In this document: piece after piece, positions 1 through 11,497 of the stretch | How positions within the stretch are numbered: the first letter of the stretch is position 1 | How the letters are laid out: every line of letters begins with the position of its first letter | Source: Riptortus pedestris | Taxonomy: Eukaryota > Arthropoda > Insecta > Hemiptera > Alydidae | Length of the DNA: 64,000 nt | Direction of reading: 5' to 3' | Assembly: GCA_019009955.1 (NCBI GenBank) | Contig: CM032229.1 | Span: 195,100,001-195,164,000 of the forward strand | Made by a program: the position numbers and the translations under genes | Notes under the pieces: generated by a model | Told to the model about the DNA's origin: nothing | Databases searched by the model: none | What the model saw: only the letters and a program-made list of their open reading frames with translations

Positions 1-19
1 TCTTAAATAAATAAATAAA

Positions 20-23
<4 letters not shown>

Positions 24-100
<77 letters not shown>
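24..100. repeat. (AT)n microsatellite
   Basis: Pure AT dinucleotide tract that abuts the palindromic interspersed repeat beginning at 101. The same junction recurs through the window. Confidence 0.97.
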
Positions 101-102
<2 letters not shown>

Positions 103-229
103 TTTTGAACGGACCTCATTTTCGTCATCCCCTGGCTAGGAGCGATGGACACTTGAAGAATTATTTAGAAAATCGCGACATGAGTCCGACCTCAATAGCT
201 GATTTCCCTTAAGGGAAATCTGCTAAAAA
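101..229 (+). repeat. Palindrome-ended interspersed repeat, copy A
   Basis: A short repeat of about 125 bp found at least eleven times here. It reads GAACGGACCTCATTTTCGTC, then CGATGGACAYTTGAAGAA, then a CGCGWCATGAGT motif, and ends in the palindrome GATTTCCCTTAAGGGAAATC. The start side abuts an (AT)n tract. It has no coding capacity. It could be a MITE or a terminal fragment of a larger transposon. Other copies lie near 957, 4008, 9146, 16084, 34221, 38191, 40899, 47032 and 52008. Confidence 0.8.
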
Positions 230-644
230 AAATCAGACGAGTAGAAGGGGGGGGGGGTTAAAGAAGGAAGAAAACAGGAAAGTACGAATAACTCACTTAA
301 TAATTGAGTTAGCAAAAAAATTATAGAACAACAATTACATAGCATCAATTGTTTAACAAGATTGTTAATAAAACATTTTATGATCGGACTCATAATAAGG
401 AAGACACTTTTTCAGCCTTCCCCGCGAAACCACGACTATTCCAGATTCGATTCGAGCCATGATCATTAGAGTCGACTGGCACGGTACGTCGATAGCCAAC
501 TATCGAGTTTGATAGAGATCGATTAAACATTTTCGATTAAAGTCTTAATTGATGAAGTCATCACAAGAAGTATTTGCATTTGTTTGACAATGCACTAGTT
601 CTCACCACTCATTTTAAAAGTTCAGTGAAAAACATATTTTGTAT

Positions 645-800
645 TTAACCGTGGAATGAAGTGATTTATGATATAATAGCTTATTCTAATATATTATATG
701 AATTTGAGAAGGGGGGGGGTATACCCATAGCTGAAAACTAAAATATGAAAATATCTCGGTTAAAACTCGAAATTGAGAAAACATGTACACAACAACATTA
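645..800 (+). repeat. Diverged Helitron-like unit fragment
   Basis: The order of motifs (a G-rich run, then GCTGAAAACTAAAA, ATATCTCGGTTAA and ACATGTACACAACAAC) matches the middle of the ~780-bp unit arrayed at 18231-23601. It is heavily diverged. Confidence 0.6.
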
Positions 801-921
801 AGATTAATTCAATATAATTTTTCCTTTGCTTTACAATGGAAATATTTTGATAATGATGAAACAAAAATTCCTATCGCTAGGGCATTAGCAGGCAAATATA
901 CGTATACACACACTAGTGTAT

Positions 922-923
<2 letters not shown>

Positions 924-955
<32 letters not shown>
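924..955. repeat. (TG)n microsatellite
   Basis: Pure TG tract directly next to palindrome repeat copy B. It takes the place that (AT)n holds at other copies. Confidence 0.97.
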
Positions 956-956
<1 letters not shown>

Positions 957-957
<1 letters not shown>

Positions 958-1075
958 TATGAACGGGCCTTATTTTCGTCATCTCCTGTGTAGGATCGAT
1001 GGACATTTGAAAAATTATTCAAAAATCCCATCACGAACACAGCCTCATTAGTTGATTTCTCCTAAGGGAATTTTT
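957..1075 (+). repeat. Palindrome-ended interspersed repeat, copy B
   Basis: Same family as 101-229: GAACGGGCCTTATTTTCGTC, GGATCGATGGACATTTGA, and a decayed palindrome (TGATTTCTCCTAAGGGAA). Confidence 0.75.
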
Positions 1076-2239
1076 ATCTTATAAAAAAAACAAGAGAGAA
1101 AGATTCCCAACACAGATTCATATGATTTCTTGTAAAGCCGAACTTGACAATTTGATATTCAATACTGATTTCCAATTTGTTTCACATTTATAGCAATACA
1201 TATTAGCATGTCCGATTTAAACTTATTCTTCTTAGCCTGTTTTAGCTCTAAACGTTGATTCAGTTCAAATTTTACGAAGTGTGATATTTGAATCTCTTTT
1301 TTGGGTGGTTCTATTATTATTGCTACTAGTTCCTAAAATTTCAATAGTATTACATTATTTTAGACTAGAGAATATTTGGATCATATTATGATTTTACTCC
1401 CAACAATATTATATACTAGTATAATCAGATTGGGTAATAGTTGATGGCATATCTATGATTTTTGGCACGACTCTCAACCAGGAACATCTGCATTCTTAGC
1501 AGGGGGCACCCAGGTGTCGACTCCGGATTAGTGACGCTAGCAAGATAGGTCCACTTTAGTAGTGTCTCCAATAAGGATCATCTGTTAACCACTACTGATA
1601 GTTGCAAAATATGTTGGATCTCATGAGGAAACGTCCCAGGGCTTGTATTAAGAAGATCAATATTCGAAGAAAACTTGCCCTAGTAACATAATAAGCCGAT
1701 ATTGTGGCTTGTATCTTGTTATTGTAGTAATTTACAAACAGAATAAATAGCATTTAATTCATTTATAACCAGTTGGCTACCTGTTGCCATCCTCACAGCC
1801 TCAACACATTCAGACCACATTCAGCAGCAATCTACACAACAAGACGCAACGATCAACCCAGCTCAGCTCAACCAATGCTATTACGTATTTCCTCTAGATA
1901 GTAACCTCACGGAGAGGGATTTTATATTCTCCACCTCCCATGCATATTTGCATTATATGTGCATTTTGTCAAAACTTGCAACAATTTTTTATATAATAAT
2001 ATATATTAAAAAAAGGAAATAAGATTATGAAATTAAACTTGACTAAACAAAAAAGAAACATTAAATAGAACAATTCAGGAATACAATTAAATAACCAATA
2101 AAACAAAATACATAATATTAATATTATATTATCTTTTCCTCTCTCAACTTAACAATATCATAGGCTATTGCTTTTAATAAATTTAGGTGTGTTGAAAATA
2201 AAATATCGGGACTGATAGGCCATGCAGGAATATGAGACT
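1076..2239. other. AT-rich DNA, nothing recognised
   Basis: No open frame with protein-like composition and no tandem or inverted structure was noticed. Probably old intergenic DNA. Confidence 0.5.
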
Positions 2240-2389
2240 TTAACTGTCTTGAGTCAGTCTACATTCATAAATCAGGTGGGTGAATGTCTGTACAGTGTAA
2301 CTGTCGCATTTACAAGTATTTGAGTCAGTAAGTTTGAATCTGTGTAAGTAAGAGTTTGTATTTCCGTGTCCAGTTAGTATTTGTGTTAG
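2240..2389 (-). pseudogene. LINE ORF2 C-terminal zinc-knuckle fragment
   Basis: The minus strand has an open frame of about 49 codons ending in TAA at 2240-2242. It reads ILTGHGNTNSYLHRF followed by a C-x-C-x9-H-x4-C cluster (CKCDS ... THLIYEC). This LTGHG...YL.RF...C.C...H....C arrangement is typical of the C-terminus of ORF2 in Jockey/R1-group non-LTR retrotransposons. Family assignment rests on motif memory. No reverse transcriptase is seen upstream, so this is a 3' remnant left by 5' truncation. Confidence 0.65.
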
Positions 2390-2419
2390 ATAAAATGTAT
2401 GTTGGGGTTGTGAGAGAAA

Positions 2420-3138
2420 TCATGCTATTAATTAATAAGCTTTACGTTAAATGGTAAGGTGTGAGCCAAGAGGTGAGATATTGAAGAAGTTAGAAATGTG
2501 CTTAGTGAACGCAAGGCGTGCGTCCAATCAGCTTACATATAGGACTATCTAGTTAGCGGTGACATCACTGATTGAAGTTGGCCATAGAGATCCTCCATTG
2601 GATGAGGTAGCAACCAATCAGATAGGTCTGATGGAAGACAGCCGTCTACACCGCAGAAATGATTAAGGCACAAATTGATCTAATGTAATATCCCAGTGAA
2701 ATGCCTAGGCTGATATTTGTCAGGCAGTAATATCTCACTGCACCAATAGGTGACATTAAACTTCTTGAGAAACAGGTCAAAGAAAAATGTGAACTGGATT
2801 GGCTTCAGACACACACAAAACTACGAGAAATAGAAGTACACTATTCGTGAATGGATGTCAATTAATGAGAAAACTAGAAGAAGTTGTTGCCTGTTTGATA
2901 CACGGCCATTCACACACGGACACCTCATGACTAGGACTGAACCAGTCATATGTACATGTCTGTGCAATACACAACGAACTTGGCAAACACTTGCAGGCTA
3001 GTCTGGATAACTGGAAACAACTTACCTTTCAGAACTACGACACGAAAATAGCAAATACATTGAAACATGACATAATGAATACATATATTTTCAACTAAAT
3101 TCCTATAAAATGGATATGGAAATGAACAAACTAACAAA
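2420..3138. other. Intergenic DNA, nothing recognised
   Basis: No coding signal or repeat structure was identified. Short open frames have no recognisable similarity. Confidence 0.45.
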
Positions 3139-3312
3139 ATAAGCTTCCCTCTTTCTGAGGGTACCTGTATGGCTAGCCTCCTAATCTGCTAATTTATTGG
3201 TAATAATGCTTTGTTTTGTTTTTTTAATTTTGTCTAAATTGTATATGAAAATTTGGAATAAATATAATTGTGCAGATTAGGGGGGCATCTCAGGTGAGAG
3301 TGCAGCTTAACT
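3139..3312. mobile_element. Small inverted-repeat element (MITE-like), copy 1
   Basis: CCTCCTAATCTGC at 3177-3189 is mirrored by GCAGATTAGGGGG at about 3273 (one mismatch). The outer ends AAGCTT and GCAGCTT are also roughly inverted. A related element with GAGGGTACCYG and CAGCCTCCTAATC lies at 14034-14224. No coding capacity. Confidence 0.6.
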
Positions 3313-3374
3313 TTTTCATATTTATTTTTTATATAAATGATGATTTACGATTCTTATAGACGATTTTAGGATAA

Positions 3375-3428
<54 letters not shown>
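3375..3428. repeat. (AT)n microsatellite
   Basis: Uninterrupted AT tract beside the 3' side of the Penelope-like fragment. Confidence 0.97.
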
Positions 3429-3432
<4 letters not shown>

Positions 3433-3468
3433 TGTGAGGATGGGCTATCTGCTCCAGCGGTTGGAATT

Positions 3469-3516
3469 TTTAATGTTCTGCATATTTTCGATGGAAATAA
3501 GTCCATCTTCGTCAGG
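3469..3516 (-). ncRNA. Hammerhead-ribozyme-like motif 1 (Penelope-associated)
   Basis: On the minus strand: CTGACGA (3509-3515), one extra A, GATGGA (3502-3507), a 6-nt loop, TCCATC (3490-3495), then GAAA (3486-3489). This is the CUGANGA / stem II / GAAA core order of a hammerhead, with a perfect 6-bp stem II. Helix III is not convincing and the A after the first core box is non-canonical. Penelope-like elements are known to carry hammerheads, and the neighbouring frame on the same strand is a Penelope-type endonuclease. Confidence 0.5.
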
Positions 3517-3529
3517 CATAAATTTGATT

Positions 3530-3990
3530 TGAATTGCTACTTCAATTAATCATATGTTTTGGAGTTTTATTTTATTTTAGTATGGCTTTCCACGTTTCAG
3601 AAAGTATGACACCGTCCACGCCGTTTATAGTATTTGTTCTCTTATTTATTTCTAGGGCTTCCAGGACTAATATTTTACCGAGGAGATCTTCTCTGTGTAA
3701 AAATCATTGTCACGTCAAATTTAATTTATTGAGAGCTATTACCTGCGTGTCTAGCTATGGCGGATGGTCTTTGTTCTGTTATGTTTCAGATCAGCCATGT
3801 GTTGGTTGACTTTTGTAGCAGTCTCTTTACCTGTCTGCCCCACATAAACCTTACCACAATCACACGGTATCATATACACTCCACTATATGTATTTGCAGA
3901 ACATCAAAAATTCAAAGAATTTTTGCTAGTATTACTATAAACTGGAGAAAACGTAACGGCGTTTATTTTAGCAGATTTTGGTTAAGGAAA
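3530..3990 (-). pseudogene. Penelope-like GIY-YIG endonuclease fragment
   Basis: The minus strand across about 3805-3890 encodes SGVYMIPCDCGKVYVGQTGK. This has the GIY-YIG signature with the CxC and YVGQTGK residues typical of the C-terminal endonuclease of Penelope-like retroelements. The downstream part (about 3530-3800) is broken by stop codons. The reverse transcriptase half is absent. The hammerhead-like motif at 3469-3516 follows on the same strand, as in the copy at 41293-43403. Confidence 0.7.
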
Positions 3991-4007
3991 TGAGTTATTG
4001 AGGTCCT

Positions 4008-4092
4008 ATTCATGAAGCGATTGTCCGAAAAATGTCATCAACTGATAAACGATCCTATCCAGGAGATGACGAAAATAAGGTCCGTTCAAAAT
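4008..4092 (-). repeat. Palindrome-family repeat, copy C (partial)
   Basis: Reverse orientation: CCAGGAGATGACGAAAATAA then GGTCCGTTCAAAATTATAT running into (TA)n. The palindromic end is missing. Confidence 0.75.

Positions 4093-4156
<64 letters not shown>
4093..4156. repeat. (TA)n microsatellite
   Basis: TA tract continuous with the end of the repeat at 4008-4092. Confidence 0.97.
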
Positions 4157-4160
<4 letters not shown>

Positions 4161-4179
4161 CGTGGACCCTAATTTAATA

Positions 4180-4700
4180 ATATTATGTTTAAAACAATGA
4201 ACTTTTAATAATAAAATAAACAATTTTTGTTATGTGTACGTTTGGCTAAAAACAAATAGAAAATGAAATGTCGCAAATTTTTAATTCAGGCCCCCTTTAT
4301 AACCCCCACTTCTAAAAAATCCATCCTATCATAAAAAATTGATATAGCTTATAATCATGGAAGAATTAATGCTTATTTACATAACGAGTTTTGTTATGTT
4401 CGGTTCAATCGTTAGTGCCCAATAAAATTGTTACCTCCCACTTTACTTTATTAGTGTATATCTCGTTTATACCTTGTTATACGACAAAAGTGAACATGAC
4501 AAAAGTTACTCCAAATAACAACACAAGCAACTCTTATCCTGTGCGAATGTGCCGAAAAACCAATACAAAACGAAATACGGCTATTTTTAATTTCAAGCCT
4601 CCCTCACGACCTCCACTCCTGCTCCATCTGCCTTGGGCTGATTTGTGAATCTAAACCACCCAGGGCGTCACCAAAACGAGTACATAAAAATTCATTCAAA
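4180..4700 (-). repeat. Helitron-like unit, diverged, minus orientation
   Basis: Contains, inverted, the motifs of the first half of the ~780-bp unit: AGTGCCCAATAAAATTGTT, GTATATCTCGTTTATACCTT, TTACTCCAAATAACAA, and GCCGAAAAACCAATA followed by GAAATACGGCTATTTTTAA. It ends against the 42-bp minisatellite. Confidence 0.7.
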
Positions 4701-4705
4701 TCGTA

Positions 4706-6366
4706 AGAGGGTGGTAACCTATAGAACACCCGCCCCAAATAGCCTTTAGAGGGTGGTAACCTATAGAACACCCGCCCCAAATAGCCTTAAGAGGGTGGTA
4801 ACCTATAGAACACCCGCCCCAAATAGCCTTAAGAGGGTGGTAACCTATAGAACACCCGCCCCAAATAGCCTTAAGAGGGTGGTAACCTATAGAACACCCG
4901 CCCCAAATAGCCTTAAGAGGGTGGTAACCTATAGAAACACCCGCCCCAAATTAGCCTTATAAGACGGTGGTAACCTATAGAACACCCGCCCCAAATAGCC
5001 TTAAGAGGGTGGTAACCTATAGAACACCCGCCCCAAATAGCCTTAAGAGGGTGGTAACTATAGAACACCTCCCCAAATAGCCTTAAGAGGGTGGTAAACC
5101 TTTAGAACACCCGCCCCAAATAGCCTTAAGAGGGTTGTAACCTAGAGAACACCCGCCCCAAATAGTCTTTAAGAGGGTGGTAACCTATAGAACACCCGCC
5201 CCAAATAGTCTTTGAGGGTGGTAAACCTATAGAAACACCCGCCCCAAATAAGCCTTAAGAGGGTGGTAACCTATAGAACACCCTCCCCCAAATAGCTTAA
5301 GAGGGTGGTAACCTATAGAACACTCGCCCCAAATAGCCTTTGGGACCCGCCTCATAAAGCCTTAAGAGGGTGGTAACCTTTAGAACACCCGCCCATTTAG
5401 CTACTATAGAACACCCGCCCCTGTGGTTAACCTTTATAGGAACACCCGCCCCAAATAGCCTTAAGAGGGTGGTAACCTTTAGAACACCCACAAATAGCCT
5501 TAAGAGGGTGGTAACCTATAGAACACCCGCCCCAAATATCCTTAAGAGGGTTGTAACCTAAAGAACACCCGCCCCAAATAGCCTTAAGAGGGTGGTAACC
5601 TAGAGAACACCCGCCCCAAATATCCTTAAGAGGGTGGTAACCTACAGAACACCCGCCCCAAATAGCCTTAAGAGGGTGGTAACCTATAGAACACCCGCCC
5701 CAAATAGCCTTAAGAGGGTGGTAACCTATAGAACACCCGCCCCAAATAGCCTTAAGAGGGTAGTAACCTACAGAACACCCGCCCCAAATAGTCTTTAGAG
5801 GGTGGTAACCTATAGAACACCCGCCCCAAATAGTCTTTAGAGGGTGGTAACCTATAGAACACCCGCCCCAAATAGCCTTAAGAGGGTGGTAACCTATAGA
5901 ACACCCTCCCCAAATAGCCTTAAGAGGGTGGTAACCTATAGAACACTCGCCCCAAATAGCCTTAAGAGGGTAGTAACCTACAGAACACCCGCCCCAAATA
6001 GCCTTAGAGGGTGGTAACCTATAGAACACCGCCCCAAATAGCCTTAAGAGGGTGGTAAACCTATAGAACACCCGCCCCAAATAGCCTTAAGAGGGTGGTA
6101 ACCTATAGAACACCCGCCCCAAATAGCCTTAAGAGGGTGGTAACCTATAGAACACCCGCCCCAAATAGCCTTAAGAGGGTGGTAACCTATAGAACACCCG
6201 CCCCAAATAGCCTTAAGAGGGTGGTAACCTATAGAACACCCGCCCCAAATAGCCTTAAGAGGGTGGTAACCTATAGAACACCCGCCCCAAATAGCCTTAA
6301 GAGGGTGGTAACCTATAGAACACCCTCCCCAAATAGCCTTAAGAGGGTGGTAACCTATAGAACAAT
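4706..6366. repeat. 42-bp minisatellite, about 39 units
   Basis: The unit begins GAGGGTGGTAACCTATAGAA and continues CACCCGCCCCAAATAGCC then TTAA. Units between about 4900 and 5600 carry small indels and substitutions; those after about 6060 are nearly identical. Because 42 is a multiple of three, parts stay open as a 14-residue repeat (VVTYRTPAPNSLKR on plus). The indels break the frame repeatedly, so a coding role is unlikely. Confidence 0.95.
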
Positions 6367-7680
6367 TAATGACTGGAATTATTTATATTACCATTTCAGT
6401 TTATACATAGCGTCTCTAAGGAAAGGTTGTCAGGTTTATCTGTGTCTGATTGTGTTGTTATCTAGTAGATGTGCGGCAGCATTGGATAGTTGGTGAGGTT
6501 AGATACTGAGCCGGCTACTGGCAGAGGCAGCCTCATTCAGCTGAGGTACTACAGGAGTCTAATACACAGCTGAGGTAATGGATAGGAGAGAGGTTAGGGA
6601 GGAAGTAAGAGGTAAGGCGACGCTCCTCTGCTCTCTCTCTGGACCGACCTGAGGTCACTACACCTGCGGCGTCCTTTCCCTCTTACCATTACTACAGGTG
6701 TCACTCCCCGATTGATAGCAGCTCACCTTTGATATTATCATTGCACCCAATCCCAAAGGATATTATCACTGCACCATTTGCAATTTGCACGTCCTCGGTT
6801 AGATGGCATATTCTTCACCCCAATGGGAAGATACAGTTTTTTGATTAAGATGTCTTCTCAGCTTCTTTCTCTACTCCTTGCAGCCGTCTCCTCATATGCT
6901 GATGACTGTTGGTCCCATGGCACCGTACCCACAGATATTAGAAATCCAAATTCCTTCAGAAACCCTTATAATTACTATTCCCTCAAAAATATTAAATCTA
7001 AATTACATTCAACTTAGTCTACAATTGTGCAAGATGCAATGAAATTAGAAGTTTCCAAACTCAATATTGAACTGTCCAATGAAGTTAATGCAGTAGGAAA
7101 GTAAACTAACAACAATATAGAAAGTAGGTTGATTAATGGACAGGGAAATGAGTTGGAGTAGGTAAATGGTGAATCATGAACAGCTGTGCTAGGCCATTAT
7201 TGCTAAGCTGGGTTTGTTATTCTCATCAACAGCAACAATAACCATCATGCTAGAGGAACGAAGATAATTAAATGTTCACTCATTCCGAGCGAGGGATATA
7301 TAAATTGGCTGGTCTGATGATGTCTGTCAAGAGTGTAAAGCTGCTGCGTATTGCTGGTTAACTTGAAGGCGCTACAACAGAACAGAATTACGTCAAGGAA
7401 ATGAGCTATTAACGTCGTACTAGCAAGTATTTTTATGAAGATCGGTGCAGTGCCGTGTTCTGTGAACTTAAGTGATTTGCGAGATCGTGAGTTATTGTAC
7501 TGTGCAATAAGAAGTGAAGTTATCAGTGCATACTATGAGTAGTAATGACAAATAATTTACTACGTGTAGTCCAACACCAAATAAGTTCTGAAGTGATAAA
7601 AACTCCTAAGTTTGTGGGTTTAATTCTGCAATCCAAAACTTCCCTAAAAATCAACGTTTATTATTTTTGCAATAAACATA
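6367..7680. other. Unique-looking DNA, no gene recognised
   Basis: Moderate composition and no obvious repeat. A 79-codon frame at 6778-7017 starts with a short hydrophobic stretch but has no recognisable domain, and I do not call it a gene. Confidence 0.4.
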
Positions 7681-7789
7681 ACACTATATATATATATATA
7701 AAAAAAATTGTACCTTCTGTTTGTACATTGATTTTTTTCGAGATATTTCACGATAACTTTTCGTTTCACATGTCATAGACACCATATAG

Positions 7790-9076
7790 GTTACCACTGC
7801 ATTTTGTTTCTTTCGTGTCTGTTTGTTTGTTTGTTTGTTACCTTTTCACGCATAAACGGCTGAACCGAATTTTATGAAACCTAGTATGTATATTACTACT
7901 AACCTAACTTAGACTTTAGGCTATGTTAATATTCTCTGAGACGAACAAGAGTGGGGGTTATAAGGGAGGCCTGAAATTAAAAATAGTGATATTTCGTTTC
8001 CTATTGGGGTTTCAGCAAATATGCACATAACAAAAGTTGTTTATTTTCCCTCTCGATTTGTGCTGGCTGGTGGAGGTCCATCATCAACGGAAGGATCAAA
8101 AAGGTCAAACACCTCCACTCTTAATAAAAATAAAAAGAGATTAAGAGTGGAGGTATTTGGCCTTTTTGATCCTTCCGTTGTTGTTTATTTTGTTATTTAT
8201 AGAAACTTTTGTTATATACACAACATATACCGAAGTATAAAGACGTTATTAAACTACTGCGGAAGTCAACAATTTTATTTGGCACAAAAAACTCAACCGA
8301 ACTAAACCAAACTCGGTATGTGAATTATCACTAACGCCTTCCTTATAATAAGCCATACTAACATTTCTAGGGACAGGCAGGAGTGGGGGTTATATGGGAG
8401 GCCTGAAATTAAAAATAACGGTATTTCGTTTCCTATTGCTTTTTCGGCAATTTATGCACATAACAAAAGTTGTTTATTTTGTTATTTGGAGTAACTTTTA
8501 TTATATACACTTTTGTCGTATGCCTAAGTATAAATGAGTTATACGCTAAAAATGATAGCGGGAGTCAACAATAATATTTGGCACAAAAGACTGAAACGAA
8601 CTAAATAAAACACTCGGTATGTGTATTAGCACTAACGCCTTCCTTATAATAAGCCGTACTAACATTTCTAGGGACGGGCAGGAGTGGGGGTTATAAGGGA
8701 GACCTGAAATTAAAAATAGTGATATTTCGTTTCCTATTGGGGTTTCGGCAAATATGCACATTACAAAAGTTGTTTATTTTGTTATTTAGAGAAATTTGCT
8801 CTACCAATAAATACTAAAAAAAATATGATCTACCAGGTACCTCACCGGGAAAAATTAATTCAAATGTATGTTAATATTTTGTCCTTAATAATACAGTGAA
8901 GTCTTACATAATAAAATAATTGTATTATTAACAAATCCACAGAAACGATGGGTATTAACCCTAAACACTGGGACGGGTAAATGTCAAAATATTGTGCAAA
9001 GTAAAGCCTTGCTAAAAATATACCATCACCATTCAGCCTCAAATGAATTCCCGAGCGAAGCCGGGTATCTGAGCTA

Positions 9077-9077
<1 letters not shown>
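7790..9077 (+). mobile_element. Non-autonomous Helitron-like element with 3' end
   Basis: The body holds two diverged tandem copies of the Helitron-like first-half motif (GGCAGGAGTGGGGGTTATA, ATATTTCGTTTCCTATTG, AACAAAAGTTGTTTATTTT). It ends in CCGAGCGAAGCCGGG and GCTAGT, a hairpin-plus-CTAGT terminus like that of Helitrons. The (AT)n tract follows directly. No Rep/helicase is encoded. The left boundary is approximate. Confidence 0.65.
8085..8180. repeat. Near-perfect 41-bp-arm hairpin
   Basis: The left arm at 8085-8125 starts CAACGGAAGGATCAAAAAGG. The right arm at about 8140-8180 ends CCTTTTTGATCCTTCCGTTG. The arms differ at only two positions and enclose an A-rich loop of about 14 nt. Size and shape resemble a small-RNA precursor hairpin or a foldback insertion within the Helitron body. 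No transcription evidence is available. Confidence 0.85.

Positions 9078-9145
<68 letters not shown>
9078..9145. repeat. (AT)n microsatellite
   Basis: Lies exactly between the Helitron CTAGT end and palindrome repeat copy D. Confidence 0.97.
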
Positions 9146-9255
9146 ATTTGGAACGGGCCTCATTTTCGTCATCTCCTGGGTAGGATCGATGGACATTTGA
9201 AGAAAGTTTTCTAAAATCGCGTCATGAGTACGACCTCATAGCTGATTTCCCTTAA
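9146..9255 (+). repeat. Palindrome-family repeat, copy D (split by piggyBac)
   Basis: GGAACGGGCCTCATTTTCGT ... GGATCGATGGACATTTGAAG ... GATTTCCC TTAA. The other half, TTAAGGGAAATCTG, resumes at 10763, so the piggyBac-like element inserted at the central TTAA of the palindrome. Confidence 0.85.
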
Positions 9256-10762
9256 CCCTTAACTGGCCAAGGTGTCTTTAAAGACACCGTTCATATTTAA
9301 CCCTTTCAGAGAGCAACTGCTTCTATTCTTACCCCCTTTTGGGCTACAGTCCACACCCCTGTAACCTCCCAAGCATGGACATATGCGACGAAAGTCCATT
9401 TATTGTTATTGGAGCTAATTACTAACAATATACTAAAGAAAATCATCATTGTTTACCACCCTACTTCACACTAGTTGCCAGCGAAGTTTCTAATTCATTA
9501 AAATATACGCTATTCGATTTAAATATGAACCAAAATGGGTGAATTAGTTGTAAAGGATTGTATTTAAGTTCCTATGTGTTCCATTTTCTATTCTGGAGAG
9601 AAATAGAGTTTTAGCATGGATTTTAATGATGGTGTACTTAAGTTCACCCTGGCCAAATACCAACAAATTTGCCCAAGGGGCATGATTTTATATTATTCCT
9701 TACTTTTACCATTTTAGTTAACAGATACGTATAAAAGTCGAGGTGAAACCATTTTTCTCTTTGCTACGAAAATTTAGTATCACCTCTGATGAAGAAGAAA
9801 GCGACAATGAAGGCAAAAATGGACACGGATGCCCCAAAATGGATGAAGGAAATTTTCAAATTGAAATGAATGAAGTATTGGAACATTTCAATATTGAGGG
9901 TGAAAGAGGGAAGAGGATGTTATGAAGAATATGTTGATAACAAAAAGTGTATCAGCATGATTGAATGCTATGACAACAAAGTGTTGACCTAAGTGAAATG
10001 TTCGTTGCACTTAATAGAACAGGTTACCGCTCCCACAAGAATTACATGAACATTTTCAGCTAATAATTGGATTTGGTGGTTAATAACGTATTGCTATTGC
10101 ACAAAAGGAACACCCTAAAAAAAATTTATTTAAAACAATTTCGAATACACTTTGAAGAGGATATTCTGCTGGACCGGCGTGCTAAAAGGTCTAGACACCA
10201 CCAATTGCAGCCGAGAACTGCTGCAGCTCTCATAGCCGATGCAGCAAGACTTGATGGGATGCACCATTGACAAGTATTCACTACAAAAGGAAAGTGTAGA
10301 CTCTGTCACCAAAATCAAACGGTTGTTTTATGCTGAAAATGTAATGTGAAACTTTGTAACACCCGTAAAAGGCCCTGTTTTCTTGAATGAATTGAAGGTT
10401 TAATGATATTTTTGACGGATTTATATTTTGTTTACAATGTACTTATTTTTTATTTACAACACGTTTCTTATATTACATAATAAATGATTTAATTACATTT
10501 TTAGAAACTATTTCAGTTTATTAACATAACTTACAGACACCACCATTGATTTACGGTGATTGGCCAGAGTGTACTTAAAGACACCGCTAAGGTTTTAGGG
10601 TAACAGGCCAAGGTGTACTTAAAGACACCATGTAATATTTTTGTTCAGAAAAAAAAAATTAAGTAAAACCTTATATATTCTCTTTATTAGGAACGCAAAT
10701 AATGTGTTTTTAAGAAAAAAAATCATTTCAAGCCATTTTTTGAGTTCCTGGCCAATTAAGGG
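9256..10762 (+). mobile_element. piggyBac-like transposon 1 (decayed)
   Basis: Flanked by TTAA at 9252-9255 and 10763-10766. Terminal inverted repeats are CCCTTAACTGGCCA (left) and TGGCCAATTAAGGG (right), one mismatch in 14. Subterminal copies of a GGCCAAGGTGT ... CTTAAAGACACC motif occur at about 9270, 10560 and 10605, as expected for transposase-binding repeats. It encloses a broken transposase. Confidence 0.85.
9743..10396 (+). pseudogene. piggyBac-like transposase remnant
   Basis: The N-terminal frame (9743-9925) is acidic with SDEEESDNEG, as usual ahead of the piggyBac catalytic core. The frame from 10067 reads DLVVNNVLLLHKRN, which resembles the piggyBac segment preceding the C-terminal domain. 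After an in-frame TGA at about 10267 it continues GKCRLCHQNQ and KCNVKLC, then PCF, a cysteine-rich C-terminal zinc-binding domain. The catalytic DDE core between them is missing and stop codons interrupt the rest. It cannot make a working transposase. Confidence 0.75.
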
Positions 10763-10957
10763 TTAAGGGAAATCTGATAACCATTTGGAAGAAAATTAAA
10801 TAAATGGTTATAAGTCTACTTGAAAATTCGGTAATTGTTGATATTGAGGACGTGAATGAAGAGGCCTCTATGGGGGAGTAGATGAAGCTGTTAGTAGGTG
10901 ACTCTGCTCCTAGATGTCGCTGGCATCGCCCGGGCTGGGGAAATCAGCAATAGATGG

Positions 10958-11460
10958 CCCCCCACCCCCCCCCCCCCCCACCCGCCTCCCGCCCCGCCCC
11001 CCCCCCCCCCCGCCCCACGCCCCTGTGCCCACCCCCCCCCCCCCCCACCCCCCCCCCCCCCCACCCCCCCCCCCCCCCACCCCCCCCCCCCCCCACCCCC
11101 CCCCCCCCCCACCCCCCCCCCCCCCCACCCCCCCCCCCCCCCACCCCCCCCCCCCCCCACCCCCCCCCCCCCCCACCCCCCCCCCCCCCCACCCCCCCCC
11201 CCCCCCACCCCCCCCCCCCCCCACCCCCCCCCCCCCCCACCCCCCCCCCCCCCCACCCCCCCCCCCCCCCACCCCCCCCCCCCCCCACCCCCCCCCCCCC
11301 CCACCCCCCCCCCCCCCCACCCCCCCCCCCCCCCACCCCCCCCCCCCCCCACCCCCCCCCCCCCCCACCCCCCCCCCCCCCCACCCCCCCCCCCCCCCAC
11401 CCCCCCCCCCCCCCACCCCCCCCCCCCCCCACCCCCCCCCCCCCCCACCCCCCCCCCCCC
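10958..11460. repeat. C15A minisatellite (16-bp unit)
   Basis: From about 11031 the sequence is a nearly perfect repeat of one A and fifteen C, roughly 27 units; 10958-11030 is a looser C-rich lead-in. The complementary strand is G15T repeats. Apparent proline- or glycine-rich frames here are composition artefacts. Confidence 0.95.
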
Positions 11461-11497
11461 AGTTAGATTGAGGATGAGCCTTAGGAATAGGGATCCT

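Noticed and set aside
6778..7017. Possible secreted protein with N-terminal hydrophobic stretch
   Set aside because: 79 codons, no recognisable domain, no splice or promoter context.
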